DNA of 64,000 nt from Poindextera sp965277425 (GCA_965277425.1 CBDICR010000006.1:558001-622000); one strand, 5' to 3'. Shown: positions 45,028 through 53,644, counted from the first letter of the stretch. Numbers and translations are program-made. Notes: generated by a model from the sequence alone, not told the origin.

Positions 45028-45771
45028 GTGCAGACCCGAAACTACGTCTTGCGCGCCTTGAACCAAACCGACCTGAGCGCGCTGGAGCCGTTCGCGCAGA
45101 CGGTCGCCTTGACCTCGGGCGAGGTGCTCTACGAGCCGGACTATCCTGTCGACTGGGTCTATTTCCCTAACACCGCGGTGTTGTCGGTGGTCACGGTCAT
45201 GGTCGACGGGCGCACCGTCGAAAGCGATACGGTCGGCTATGAAAGCGTCGTCGGCGTTCTGAACGCACTGGGTTCCTGCGTGGCGGTCAATCGCACCTTC
45301 ACCCAGATCCCCGGTTCGGTCATTCGTCTGTCCGCCTCGCGCCTGCGCCACCAGGCCGCCCGCAGCGCCGAACTTCGCAAGCTGCTCATGCGCCACGCCC
45401 AGGCCAACTTGGCCCAGGCGCATCAGTCTGTCGCCTGCAACGCCTTGCATGGGCTGAATCAGCGGCTCTGCCGCTGGCTTTTGATGTCGCAGGACCGCAC
45501 CGCGGAAAACGGAGTGCGGCTGACCCAGCAGTATCTCGCCACCATGCTCGGCGTTCAGCGCACGACCGTGACCGAAGCGCTTGGCGAGCTCGCCGATTCC
45601 GGCCTGATTCGCCAGGGTCGGGGCCGTATCGACATCCTGGACCGGCCGCGGATGCTGAGCGAGTCCTGCGAGTGTTACGATACGGTTCGGGCCAATCTCG
45701 AGCAGCTGATCGGCCACGAGCCTTCGCGAAATTCCGACGCCGAAAGCGCCGCCACGGATCGGGCCGGCTAG
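45028..45771 (+). CDS. Crp/Fnr-family transcriptional regulator
   Basis: A 247-residue regulator. The N-terminal cyclic-nucleotide-like domain (about 10-130) includes GEVLYEPDYPVDWVYFPNTA and GYESVVGVLNALGS. A dimer helix is followed by the C-terminal winged helix RLTQQYLATMLGVQRTTVTE, then ALGELADSGLIRQGRGRI. No Cys set for an iron-sulfur cluster is visible. The ligand is unknown; the beta-roll lacks the canonical cAMP residues. GTG 45028 follows GGAAG. Confidence 0.85.
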   Translation: MQTRNYVLRALNQTDLSALEPFAQTVALTSGEVLYEPDYPVDWVYFPNTAVLSVVTVMVDGRTVESDTVGYESVVGVLNALGSCVAVNRTFTQIPGSVIRLSASRLRHQAARSAELRKLLMRHAQANLAQAHQSVACNALHGLNQRLCRWLLMSQDRTAENGVRLTQQYLATMLGVQRTTVTEALGELADSGLIRQGRGRIDILDRPRMLSESCECYDTVRANLEQLIGHEPSRNSDAESAATDRAG

Positions 45772-45951
45772 GGACGATCGCTTCCAGCACGACAGCCGGT
45801 TTTCTCAACCTTAGCCTCTCGAATTGCGACGGCTACGGCGTCCATGATCGCCCGCAAGGCCGTGCCAGGGGCGCTGGCCGTAGGCTTGCCGTCGAGCCGA
45901 TCAGCCGTCGCCGACTCTCGTTGGGGCATGGCCATGAACGCGCCGACGAGG

Positions 45952-46518
45952 TCAGGCCGGCGGACCGTGCGCCGCCGCATCTGGCGTGGCCGAGCGGTCT
46001 TGCGCCGGCCATTGCGCGCTGAGCGCCGGCAGCGGCGTGCGCTTGCCGGTGATCCGTTCGATGCCGATCGCATAGACCGTGATCTTCGCCAGACGCGGGA
46101 AGACGCCGGCCGGCCGATCGGCCCCCGACGGCGCGTATTTCGCCATCAAGGCCTCGCAAAAGCTCTGCTTGGCGGCGCGGTCGGCCACCACGCGGATGCG
46201 GCCGAAGACCACGACGCTTTCATAGGCCACCGCGGTGTCGCACTCGAAGCGGCCGTAAGGGAAGACCGGCCCCGCCTCGTCGACCTCGAAACAGACCCGA
46301 TCGTTGGCATCGACATTGGCGCGTAGGTGGCCTCTCGCCGCGGCGTTGTGGACCCAGACTTCGACGCCGTCCCAGACATAGAGCAGCGGCGTGACATAAG
46401 GCTGGCCGGCGGCGTCCGTCGTTCCCAGGCGGCCGGCGAAACCGCGCGCCAGCAGATCGCGCGCCAGGCCTTCATCCATGACCTTGTCCCGCCGCCGAAC
46501 CTCGGGCGATGCGCTCAT
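45952..46518 (-). CDS. Pyridoxamine-5'-phosphate-oxidase-like FMN-binding protein
   Basis: A 188-residue split-barrel protein: DLLARGFAGRLGTTDAAGQP, YVTPLLYVWDGVEVWVH, ANVDANDRVCFEVDEAG, YESVVVFGRIRVVAD. This is the HugZ/Nim-like PNPOx family that binds FMN or F420 or haem. Its ATG overlaps the stop of the upstream double-GNAT gene, so the two are coupled. The C-terminal 25 residues are an unrelated polar tail. Confidence 0.8.
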   Translation of the reverse strand: MSASPEVRRRDKVMDEGLARDLLARGFAGRLGTTDAAGQPYVTPLLYVWDGVEVWVHNAAARGHLRANVDANDRVCFEVDEAGPVFPYGRFECDTAVAYESVVVFGRIRVVADRAAKQSFCEALMAKYAPSGADRPAGVFPRLAKITVYAIGIERITGKRTPLPALSAQWPAQDRSATPDAAAHGPPA

Positions 46519-47669
46519 GACCGTCCCTCCCGATGCGCCAGCCAATCCTCGCGGGTCAGCAGCCAGACCACGCTCATCATATCCCCCGAGACGAATTTCG
46601 ACGGCGCGCGGTCAACGACGCGCGCGCCCTGCTTCTGCTTTATCCGGTAGGAGGCTGTGTTCGCCTCGCCGTTGCGCAGCCACAGGCGCGGCCAGCCGAG
46701 CTCGGTGAAGGCATATTCGGTGACCCGCTCGGCGGCTTCGGTCATCAAGCCCTGGCCCCAGAATTCCGGATCGAGCCAGAAACCGCGCTGGTCCCGGCTC
46801 TTCCCGTCGTCCGGCCACAGATCGATCCGCCCGATCAACTCATCGCCGCCACCCTTCAGCGTGATCGACCAGATCATCTTCTCGCCCTGCGCCATCTGCT
46901 CCAGCGTCTCGACCATGTTGGTCGCGGCGCCGTCCTCGGGATAGGGCCAGGGAATGCGAGCGTTCAGGTGTTTGACGATGTTCCATTGCGGAAAGCGGCG
47001 CTGGATTGTCGACGCATCCGTTGCGCGGCACGGACGCAGGGTCAGCCGCTCGCTGTGCAGCACCGGCGTTGGCGGCATGCGCCGGATCGCCTTGCCCTCC
47101 CGCCTGGCCAGCCAGTCCTCAGCTGTGAGCAGCCAGACCACCTTGACGCCCGGCCCAGAGACCCAAGGGGTGTCGGCGATGCGCTCGACGATGCGTGCGC
47201 CCTGCTTTTCCTTGATCCGGTGCGAGCCGGTGTTGGCCTCGGCATTGTCGAGCCAAAGATGCGGCCAGCCGAGTTCGACAAAGGCGTATTCGGTGACCAA
47301 CTCCGCTGCCTCGGTCATCAGCCCGCGGCCCCAGAATTCCGGGTCGATCCAGAAGCCGCGCTGCTCTCGGCTGACCCCGTCGTCGGGCTGCAGGTCCATC
47401 AGCCCGATCAGGGCGTCGTCGCCATCCCTGAGCGTGATCGCCCACAGGAAGGCCTCGCGCCGCGCGATCCGCTCGACACAGAGCCGCGCGTGCGCCGCGC
47501 CGCCGTCGGCCGGATAGGGCCAGGGCGTCCTGGCGTTCAGGTAGCGGACCACCTCCCACCGCGGAAACCGCGCCTGCATGGCCGGACCATCGTCGAGGCG
47601 GACCGGGCGCAGGGTCAGCCGCGCGCTGTGCAGCACGGGCGTGGGGGGAAGGGGGGCCTTGGCGGTCAT
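46515..47669 (-). CDS. Double-domain GNAT acetyltransferase (fused tandem duplication)
   Basis: A 384-residue protein made of two full RimJ/RimL-like GNAT domains. Domain 1 begins PPTPVLHSARLTLRPVRLDD and domain 2 begins PPTPVLHSERLTLRPCRATD about 195 residues later. They share RFP.W..V..LNAR.PWPYP, QRGFW.DPEFWG.GLMTEAA and EYAF.ELGWP. The second copy retains all blocks. Acetyl-CoA binding (GRGLMTEAAE / GQGLMTEAAE) appears intact in both. Likely a recent in-frame duplication and fusion. Linked by overlap to the FMN-binding gene. Confidence 0.88.
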   Translation of the reverse strand: MTAKAPLPPTPVLHSARLTLRPVRLDDGPAMQARFPRWEVVRYLNARTPWPYPADGGAAHARLCVERIARREAFLWAITLRDGDDALIGLMDLQPDDGVSREQRGFWIDPEFWGRGLMTEAAELVTEYAFVELGWPHLWLDNAEANTGSHRIKEKQGARIVERIADTPWVSGPGVKVVWLLTAEDWLARREGKAIRRMPPTPVLHSERLTLRPCRATDASTIQRRFPQWNIVKHLNARIPWPYPEDGAATNMVETLEQMAQGEKMIWSITLKGGGDELIGRIDLWPDDGKSRDQRGFWLDPEFWGQGLMTEAAERVTEYAFTELGWPRLWLRNGEANTASYRIKQKQGARVVDRAPSKFVSGDMMSVVWLLTREDWLAHREGRS

Positions 47670-47894
47670 CGTCTCGTCTCCGTTGGCGGGAGGACGGGAC
47701 CTGGCGACCTTGGCGCCCCGACCTCATTGGGTGGGGCGGCTTTCGGTGATCGTTTAAGTCAAACGACCCCGCGCACGCCCGCGCCCACCGCCCGAACGGG
47801 CGGGGGTGTTGATCGGACGAGCCTGGCTTTGCCGCGACATGCGGCGGCTAATAACGGCGGTCGGCGAAGATGTAAACGGGCCGGGCGCGGTGGT

Positions 47895-48812
47895 TTAGCG
47901 AACGGCGGCCAGCAGACCGATGCGAGCCTCGGCGGCCGCCTCTTCAAAAAGAAGCTCGCTCAGCGCGCGCAGCGGCGGCCAGCTTCGATCGCGCGGCCGG
48001 TAGACCAGGTGCCAGCTGCTCTTGGCCGTCACCGCCGGCGCATCGAAGGCCGCCGCCAGCCGGCCGGCCACGAGATAGGGATCGACCAGATGGGTCCCGC
48101 CCAGCGCCAAGCCCATCCCCGCCGCCGCCGCCTCATAGAGCACCTGCAGGTTGTCGAAGGTCTTCAGGCGCCTTGGCCGATAACCGCCAAGGCCGACCGC
48201 CTTGAACCAGTCGTCCCAAAGGCCCAGCACGGGTACGACGCTGAGAATGGTGAACCGATCCAGCGCCTCTGCGGTCACCCTGCGCGTGTTCGGCATCAGG
48301 CCGGGCGCGCACACCGGCGCGACCTCGACATCCAGCAATCGCTCGGCGACCAGGCCCGGCCAGCCGCCTTCGCCGAAGCGCAGGCCGGCATGGACGTCGC
48401 CGATCGCGAAATCCACCAGGTCGGCATTGGTCTCCAGCTCGACGTCGATGTCGGGCCGCAATTGGCGGAATCTGGCCAGCCGGGGCATCAGCCAGGAGGT
48501 GGCGAAGGACGGAACCACCGAAAGCCGCACCACCTTGCAGGCGCGATCGGCGCGCACCTCATCCGAGCCGGCGCGGATTTTATCGATCGGCTCGCCGACG
48601 GAGGCGAGATAGCGCGCGCCGGCCGCGGTCAGTTCGATGCGCCGGTTGTGTCGCCGGAACAGGTCGACGCCCAACTCGATCTCCAGATCGGAGATCCGCC
48701 GGCTGACCGCCGAGGTGGTCAGTCCCAGCCGCTTGGCCGCAAGCGTCAGGCTGAGCAGGCGCGCGGTGACGACGAAGGTCTCGACAGCGCGCAGAGAAAT
48801 TTGGCGGCTCAT
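47895..48812 (-). CDS. LysR-family transcriptional regulator (GcvA-like)
   Basis: A 305-residue LysR regulator. The N-terminal helix-turn-helix is LAAKRLGLTTSAVSRRISDL, followed by ELGVDLFRRHNRRIELTAAG. The effector domain (about 90-295) has VVRLSVVPSFATSWLMPRLA, as in the GcvA group. It is transcribed divergently from the CHRD gene 172 bp away, which may be its target (inference). Start ATG 48812; the long frame upstream of it lacks similarity. Confidence 0.88.
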   Translation of the reverse strand: MSRQISLRAVETFVVTARLLSLTLAAKRLGLTTSAVSRRISDLEIELGVDLFRRHNRRIELTAAGARYLASVGEPIDKIRAGSDEVRADRACKVVRLSVVPSFATSWLMPRLARFRQLRPDIDVELETNADLVDFAIGDVHAGLRFGEGGWPGLVAERLLDVEVAPVCAPGLMPNTRRVTAEALDRFTILSVVPVLGLWDDWFKAVGLGGYRPRRLKTFDNLQVLYEAAAAGMGLALGGTHLVDPYLVAGRLAAAFDAPAVTAKSSWHLVYRPRDRSWPPLRALSELLFEEAAAEARIGLLAAVR

Positions 48813-48984
48813 GGCGGCGATCCTGGCCGTCCTGACTTCGGTTGCGCGGGGCGAAACCGAACGGTCCGAAACGGCAATTGCGCACTGCAACGTAGTGTTT
48901 AGAAACCGACCATCAAGACAGCAGAGCTTGGAATCTCGGCGATTTGTCCGAGCAATCCAAAGTCCCGACACGGAGAAGAACCCG

Positions 48985-49410
48985 ATGCGCCTCAGCGCAG
49001 CCATCGCCACGGCGGCGATCCTGACCTTCGCGGCCGGCGCGGCCAACGCCGACGCCCAGAAATACGTCGCCCGCTTGACCGGGGCCGCCGAGGTCCCGCC
49101 CGCCACCAGCTCGGGCGCGGGCCTGATCACGGCCATGCTCGACACCGACACCGGCCAGCTCGACTACACCGTCACCTTCTCGGGCCTGTCGGGTCCGGCC
49201 ACCGGCGCCGGCTTCCACGGACCCGCCGGCAAGGCGGCCGAGGCGCCGGTGACCGTCCCCGCGACCGGCGCCGTCTCGCCGATCAGCGGGACCGTCAAGC
49301 TGACCGTTCAGCAGACCCGCGACCTGAATTCCGGCGCCTGGTACTTCAATATCGAAACCGCCGCCGATCCCAAGGGCGAGATCCGCGGCCAGTTGCGGCG
49401 CAGCTACTAG
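48985..49410 (+). CDS. CHRD-domain exported protein
   Basis: A 141-residue protein. Signal peptide LSAAIATAAILTFAAGAANA is followed by a CHRD domain: YVARLTGAAEVPPATSSGAG, DTDTGQLDYTVTFSGLSGPA, FHGPAGKAAEAPV and GAWYFNIETAADPKGEIRGQ. CHRD domains, first named in chordin, occur in many secreted bacterial proteins of unknown role. Terminator downstream at 49446. Confidence 0.88.
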   Translation: MRLSAAIATAAILTFAAGAANADAQKYVARLTGAAEVPPATSSGAGLITAMLDTDTGQLDYTVTFSGLSGPATGAGFHGPAGKAAEAPVTVPATGAVSPISGTVKLTVQQTRDLNSGAWYFNIETAADPKGEIRGQLRRSY

Positions 49411-49445
49411 GCTCGTCGCAACTGGCGTAAGCGCCAGACAGCAAA

Positions 49446-49475
49446 ACGCGCCCCCGACCTTGGCCAGGGGCGCGT
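49446..49475. terminator. Intrinsic terminator after CHRD gene
   Basis: A 9-bp perfect GC-rich stem (ACGCGCCCC with GGGGCGCGT), followed on the plus strand by GACTTTAT and preceded by AAAA, so it can serve both directions between the CHRD gene and the phage-derived region. Confidence 0.65.
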
Positions 49476-49548
49476 GACTTTATCCGCCTAAACGAAGGTT
49501 GGCTGGCCCAAAGCTGTCGCTAACGCCACCTCAGGCTTGAACTATCCA

Positions 49549-49920
49549 TCAGGTCTTCAATCGCCTGATCGCAGGACTGCTTGCAATATTTTTCCGGATA
49601 TACCCGTCAAGGTTTACAGGAAATCCAACCCTAGAACGCCGAGGAAATACCGTAAGCACAGAGCCAAACGGACCCATTCCGTAACTTAATGATATATCAA
49701 ATTCTCCGGCTTTATCCAGATATTCACGGTCTCCGGGAAACGAACCTTTTGCAGTCATAGCTTGTTCAGCGGCGAACTCATCTAGGGAACGGGTGAGTTC
49801 AAGGACGTCGCCTTGCAGGCTATCGTTCGGCGCGGTTGCGATCGTCCGGCAATATATGGCCGGCACGCGGTGTCGAACACAGCCAGCGCTCAGCAGCAAC
49901 GCAACCATCATCGCGAGCAT
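49549..49920 (-). CDS. Small lipoprotein beside the phage duplication
   Basis: A 123-residue protein: MLAMMVALLLSAGC is a lipoprotein signal with lipobox LSAGC; the mature part contains ELTRSLDEFAAEQAMTAKGS and DISLSYGMGPFGSVL. No family is recognised. Codon use is more A/T-rich than its neighbours. Its start codon sits exactly at the edge of the duplicated phage segment, so its promoter and leader come from that duplicate. It may be an accessory (moron or immunity-type) gene. Confidence 0.6.
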   Translation of the reverse strand: MLAMMVALLLSAGCVRHRVPAIYCRTIATAPNDSLQGDVLELTRSLDEFAAEQAMTAKGSFPGDREYLDKAGEFDISLSYGMGPFGSVLTVFPRRSRVGFPVNLDGYIRKNIASSPAIRRLKT

Positions 49921-50188
49921 AGCCAAGCGAACCCAAGCCCCCGGCCTTGAACGAGGCGAAGGGCGAAGGCGCGGTTATCATCGGATCGAGCGAGGCGCCC
50001 AGGCCCCGCCAATGGGCGGCGAGCCGTCGGCAGGCGAGGTCGCTGGGCGACCCGATAATCGGCGGCGGCGGGGGCGGGGCGAGCAGGCCTATCGGCGAGC
50101 CCTGTGACGGATCGGGCGTCGGCGCGGGCGTCAAGCCGCTGAACGGCCAGCCAGCGAACAGGCCGGCGAAATCGGGGTCGATCGCCAT
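49919..50188 (-). pseudogene. Orphan N-terminal fragment of the phage proline-rich protein
   Basis: The frame begins MAIDPDFAGLFAGWPFSGLT and runs, with small internal deletions, to FKAGGLGSLGY, where similarity to the full 429-residue protein stops at the junction with the lipoprotein gene. The rest of the gene is missing. It is an orphan 5' module of the paralogous phage gene. Confidence 0.8.
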
Positions 50189-50274
50189 TCGGATCCTCCT
50201 TCAGGCCTCAGGCCTCGCGCGGCCGTCGGCCGGGCGCGGGCGAAAAGCTGCGCTCCTCGAGCTTGCGCAGGGTG
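49919..50274. repeat. Direct repeat copy A (phage structural-gene segment)
   Basis: About 356 bp nearly identical to 51899-52275 apart from short deletions and scattered changes. It contains the first part of the 50900-52189 gene plus its leader and the last codons of the 52209-52571 gene. Copy A is the degraded one. Confidence 0.9.
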
Positions 50275-50397
50275 ATCGGCCGGCCCAAACGATCGGCCTT
50301 GGCGCGGCGACGATGCCGATCTTCATCACCCCTATCTTCCGGCTCACGCGCCGACTGGTCAGGACGCAAAACTCGCTGAGGCGTTATGAGTTAGACT

Positions 50398-50877
50398 CTA
50401 AATCGCCGGCGGAACCGGACTCCGCCGTGGTGGATAGAGCAGAACCGACGTGACATAGATAAAGATCGTCATGATGGCGGAGACGATCCAATAGGCAACA
50501 TTGAAATCTGTATTAAATAGAAATAACCAAAACTTAACGTATCCTAACGACACCGCAGCTGAGACAGCAGGAATAAATTTCAACCCCCAAGCTGGGATAA
50601 ATTTTCTGTATAAAGACACAAAAATAAGAGTAAAAACGATATAGAGTGCTGGCACGTAAAATACGAATGTTAATGAAAAGCTTGCGATTAGATCGCCAAG
50701 CCAATATATAGGTCCCGAGCTATCGGGTGCATCAAGATATTCCGCTGCGTGGAAAAATTTGCTACCGATATAAATAAGCAGAAACAGCATGGTCGAGAGG
50801 ATCAAATATTCTGCGGCTTTCTGAACAAGAAAGGCTAGAAAAAAATTATCGATTTTGCGGCGAAATAGCTGAGTCAT
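50398..50877 (-). CDS. Four-segment membrane protein of atypical composition
   Basis: A 159-residue protein with about four hydrophobic segments (LILSTMLFLLIYIGSKFF, LIASFSLTFVFYVPALYIVF, AVSAAVSLGYVKFWLFLF, AYWIVSAIMTIFIYVTSVLL). The gene is strikingly A/T-rich (many Ile, Lys, Phe, Tyr codons) compared with everything around it, a strong sign of recent transfer. It starts 22 bp downstream of the proline-rich phage gene. No family is recognised; position and topology would fit an immunity or superinfection-exclusion protein (inference). Confidence 0.7.
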   Translation of the reverse strand: MTQLFRRKIDNFFLAFLVQKAAEYLILSTMLFLLIYIGSKFFHAAEYLDAPDSSGPIYWLGDLIASFSLTFVFYVPALYIVFTLIFVSLYRKFIPAWGLKFIPAVSAAVSLGYVKFWLFLFNTDFNVAYWIVSAIMTIFIYVTSVLLYPPRRSPVPPAI

Positions 50878-50899
50878 TTTTGCTTTTGATCGGAATTTT

Positions 50900-52189
50900 C
50901 TAATCCGAAATTGGTCCTGAATGCTGAATGTAATCGTTAAACGCCTTCAGCGCTTGCTGCTGCGACCTGATCATGTTCACCAGTTGCTCCCCCATGATTA
51001 TACGGTGCGATTCATTGGCAAAATCGATCGGGCCGCCAATAAGCTTCCGCGCCCGCGCCGCGGCCGTGACCACGTCGTAGTTGGTGGCGCCGTCCGCCAA
51101 CTGAAGCAGTCCAGACAGATTCGCGTTGACGTTAACGCCTCTGACAAAGTCATTATAGAGCTTCGGATTGTTCACCGCGAGCGCGTTGAGTTGCTTTTGA
51201 ACATAGTCCTGCTCGTCCCTTACCAGGCGCGAGTCCAGGGCTGGTCCGGCGCCGGGCAGCTTTCCAGCCATGGCGGCGGCGAATTGCCCATCGTTGAAGT
51301 CCGAGATCCCCTGGCTGAGCTGGTTGCTATAGGCTTTGGCGGCCGGACTAAGGTTGGCGAAACCGCGGAAAAGCCAATCATCCATATTAGACAGGTTGGC
51401 GGTCAACTTTGATACCGCGTCAAAATAATAGGAATCCGTGGTTCCGGACGAGTTCAACTGATCTTGAAGCGCCTCATAATGATTGGCTCGGGCGATGTAG
51501 GGCGATATCGGGGCAAACGGATTGAAGGCGGTGTCGGTCAACGGCAGGGAAGCGCTTGGGGCTGGCTCAGTCCTGCTGCCCGACCCGATCGGCGCTTCAC
51601 CGGGCGGCATGAAGTTCTTGACCAGGCTGCTCGGGTCAAAGGCGAGGACCCCGCCGCGGGTTATCGGCGTGGTGGTGACGCCCACGCCGATCGCGGTCGA
51701 TGGCGCTGGCGGCGGCTGAACCCCTGGCGCCGAGTTCATATCGGAACCCTGGCCGGTCGGCGGGGCCGCCGCTTGGCCAAACGGAGCGCTAATGGGCTGG
51801 GTCGATGGGCGAGGTTCGCCGATCAGGTCGCGGATCGCCTGCAAGGCGCGCAGTTGGACGGCGAAGGGGTCGGGTCCGGAGCCGGTCCACGGGCTGATAT
51901 AGCCAAGCGAACCCAAGCCGCCGGCCTTGAACGAGGTGAAGGGCGAAGGCGCGGTTATCGTCGGATCGAGCGAGGCGCCCAGGACACCGCCGATGGGCGG
52001 CGAGCCGTCGGCGGACGAGGCGAGGTCGCTGGGCGACGGGCCCAAGATGCCGCCAATGACCGGCGGCGACGGGGGCGTGGCGAGCAGGCCCATCGGCGGG
52101 CCCTGTGATGGATCGGGCGTCGGCGCGGGCGTCAAGCCGCTGAACGGCCAGCCAGCGAACAGGCCGGCGAAATCGGGGTCGATCGCCAT
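50900..52189 (-). CDS. Phage proline-rich structural protein with distinct C-terminal domain
   Basis: A 429-residue protein. The N-terminal 100 residues are low-complexity Pro/Gly (LTPAPTPDPSQGPPMGLLAT, repeated GG(I/V)LG motifs). A short motif VQLRALQAIRDLIGEP matches AQMRALQSVRDSISDP in the 54474-54998 protein, so the two are related. After a second Pro-rich stretch, residues 230-429 are globular and helical (NLSNMDDWLFRGFANLSPAA, LVRDEQDYVQKQLNALAVNN) with no recognised family. Ending in an AT-rich zone suggests the C-terminal module may have been exchanged. Probably virion-associated by location. Confidence 0.65.
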   Translation of the reverse strand: MAIDPDFAGLFAGWPFSGLTPAPTPDPSQGPPMGLLATPPSPPVIGGILGPSPSDLASSADGSPPIGGVLGASLDPTITAPSPFTSFKAGGLGSLGYISPWTGSGPDPFAVQLRALQAIRDLIGEPRPSTQPISAPFGQAAAPPTGQGSDMNSAPGVQPPPAPSTAIGVGVTTTPITRGGVLAFDPSSLVKNFMPPGEAPIGSGSRTEPAPSASLPLTDTAFNPFAPISPYIARANHYEALQDQLNSSGTTDSYYFDAVSKLTANLSNMDDWLFRGFANLSPAAKAYSNQLSQGISDFNDGQFAAAMAGKLPGAGPALDSRLVRDEQDYVQKQLNALAVNNPKLYNDFVRGVNVNANLSGLLQLADGATNYDVVTAAARARKLIGGPIDFANESHRIIMGEQLVNMIRSQQQALKAFNDYIQHSGPISD

Positions 52190-52275
52190 TCGGATCCTCC
52201 TTCAGGCTTCAAGCCTCGCGCGGCCGTCGGCCGGGCGCGGGTGAAAAGCTGCGCTCCTCGAGCTTGCGCAGGGTG
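51899..52275. repeat. Direct repeat copy B (phage structural-gene segment)
   Basis: About 377 bp; the intact counterpart of 49919-50274. It spans the first 97 codons of the 50900-52189 gene and the last 22 codons of the 52209-52571 gene, both of which are complete here. Confidence 0.9.
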
Positions 52276-52571
52276 TGCTTGATCTCGTCCATTTCGCGGG
52301 TGACCAGCCGGTCCAGGCCGTCGACCTTGGTGGCGATGATCCCGACCTGGTTGAGCGCGCGGGTCACCGTCTTGACCTCGCGCTCCAGCTCTTCGACCCG
52401 GCTCGCAACGGCGATCAGGCTCTCAGCCGTGGCCAGGCCGGCCGCCCGGCCTTCCAGCGCCGCGATCCGCTGTCGATCGGCGCCCTGGACGCGGGCGGTG
52501 CGCAGGAAGGTGGCGAGCAGGCTGGCGGCCGCGACAGCCAGCGCCCCATAGTTCAACCATTCTGACGGCAA
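52209..52571 (-). CDS. Phage membrane-anchored coiled-coil protein
   Basis: A 120-residue protein with one N-terminal membrane segment (YGALAVAAASLLATFLRTAR), then a helical coiled coil (SLIAVASRVEELEREVKTVT, TREMDEIKHTLRKLEERSF). The shape resembles DUF2730/DUF7201-type phage proteins near lysis genes. TTG start at 52571 with GGAG upstream. Confidence 0.6.
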   Translation of the reverse strand: MPSEWLNYGALAVAAASLLATFLRTARVQGADRQRIAALEGRAAGLATAESLIAVASRVEELEREVKTVTRALNQVGIIATKVDGLDRLVTREMDEIKHTLRKLEERSFSPAPGRRPREA

Positions 52572-52679
52572 GGCGGGGCTCCGAGACTGGACGGAAAAAG
52601 AAAACGCGCCGCCGATCCATGCCGGACCGGCGGCGCGAGGCGGGCGACGTTTGCAGGGGCAAACGCCGCCTGGGCGCGG

Positions 52680-52943
52680 CTAGGGACCGGCGCCCGCTGG
52701 TGCGCCGCACAGAGCGGCCCGGCGGGCGTTGCTGGCCTTGACCTGCTGGATGGTGGGCAAGGTGTCGTTCAACCGGTCGAAGGTGATCGTCTTAAACACC
52801 GCGCACACGCTGGCCGGCGGCGGATTGGCCGTGGCCAAATCAATCGCGGCTGTTGGGGTCGGGTGCGCGCAGGCTGTCAGGGTCGCGGGCAGCCAGAGCG
52901 TCAGCAGCATCGCCGTCGGCGCTCGCCTGAATGACTTGGGCAT
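52680..52943 (-). CDS. Outer-membrane spanin (Rz1-like lipoprotein)
   Basis: An 87-residue protein with a lipoprotein signal (MLLTLWLPATLTAC, lipobox LTAC), then a Pro-rich mature part (TNPP-type, NPPPASVCAVF). Its start lies inside the Rz-like gene in another frame, a 104-bp overlap, the classic nested Rz/Rz1 arrangement. O-spanins link with i-spanins to disrupt the outer membrane at the end of lysis. Confidence 0.75.
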   Translation of the reverse strand: MPKSFRRAPTAMLLTLWLPATLTACAHPTPTAAIDLATANPPPASVCAVFKTITFDRLNDTLPTIQQVKASNARRAALCGAPAGAGP

Positions 52944-53085
52944 TGGCGGTCTCCTCGGTCTCGAGCGCGGTTTGAAGCTGGCCGACCTTGGCCGCCTCGG
53001 CCACGGCGGGCGACGGGCCCCTGGCCCGCCAGGCCTTGATCGCCCAGCCGAACAAAAGGTTCAGGATGGCGAGGACGGCGCTCAT
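52840..53085 (-). CDS. Inner-membrane spanin (Rz-like)
   Basis: An 81-residue protein with a single N-terminal membrane segment (MSAVLAILNLLFGWAIKAW), then a charged helical region (AKVGQLQTALETEETANAQV) and a polar tail. It overlaps the o-spanin gene in a different frame, and its ATG overlaps the stop of the preceding gene. Size and topology fit an i-spanin. Confidence 0.72.
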   Translation of the reverse strand: MSAVLAILNLLFGWAIKAWRARGPSPAVAEAAKVGQLQTALETEETANAQVIQASADGDAADALAARDPDSLRAPDPNSRD

Positions 53086-53591
53086 GGCCTGTCCGCCCCG
53101 CCCGGATCGCGACGCCCCAGGCCGGCCCACAGGCCGACGGCGACCGCCGCGCCCGCGAGCCCGAGCAACATCGTCACAAGGACCAGCATCGTTAGCGACT
53201 GGGCGGCGGCCGGCGCGCCGACGATGCTGGCGCGGTACTGGACCGCGACGGCGTCGATCTCGGCGTGCAGGGCGTCGGTGATGGAGGTGATGCCCGCATC
53301 GACGCCCGGGGTCAGCGCCATCGCCGCCGCCGGGCCGAAGGCCGCCGACAGCGCCGCATTGGCCGCGCCCTCCACGGTGGAGACGCCGGCCGCCAGGATC
53401 GGCCCAAGGTCGGTATCGGCCAGGGCGACGGCGTTTGAGGCCGCCTGCTTGAAGGCGCTGAGCCCTTGCGACGCGGTGGCCTGGACGCCTGGCGGGGCCT
53501 TGCCGAGCAGGGTGGCGAACCATTGTTCGCCCTGGGCGACGGCCTGGCTGAAGGTGATCTTGCCGGCGAAAAGCTGGCTGAGGATGGACAT
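53082..53591 (-). CDS. Phage protein with C-terminal membrane anchor
   Basis: A 169-residue Ala-rich protein. The soluble N-terminus MSILSQLFAGKITFSQAVAQ leads to a helical body and a C-terminal hydrophobic segment (LTMLVLVTMLLGLAGAAVAV). It lies between endolysin and spanins. Family unknown; it could be a pinholin- or antiholin-like factor, but the evidence is only position and topology. Confidence 0.6.
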   Translation of the reverse strand: MSILSQLFAGKITFSQAVAQGEQWFATLLGKAPPGVQATASQGLSAFKQAASNAVALADTDLGPILAAGVSTVEGAANAALSAAFGPAAAMALTPGVDAGITSITDALHAEIDAVAVQYRASIVGAPAAAQSLTMLVLVTMLLGLAGAAVAVGLWAGLGRRDPGGADRP

Positions 53592-53644
53592 GGGAGTTTC
53601 CTTTCGGGGACGGGTTTGGACGAAGGTGGTCGGTGCGGGCGAGG

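Noticed and set aside
47788..47803. GC palindrome downstream of the LysR gene as terminator
   Set aside because: Loop of only 2 nt and no T run in the direction of transcription.
46533..48902. Long plus-strand frame opposite the GNAT and LysR genes
   Set aside because: Shadow of well-supported minus-strand genes; repetitive Arg/Gln/Gly composition.
49919..52275. Direct repeats as attachment sites of an integrated element
   Set aside because: The repeats contain coding sequence of phage genes and are too long and gene-internal for att sites; a duplication explains them better.
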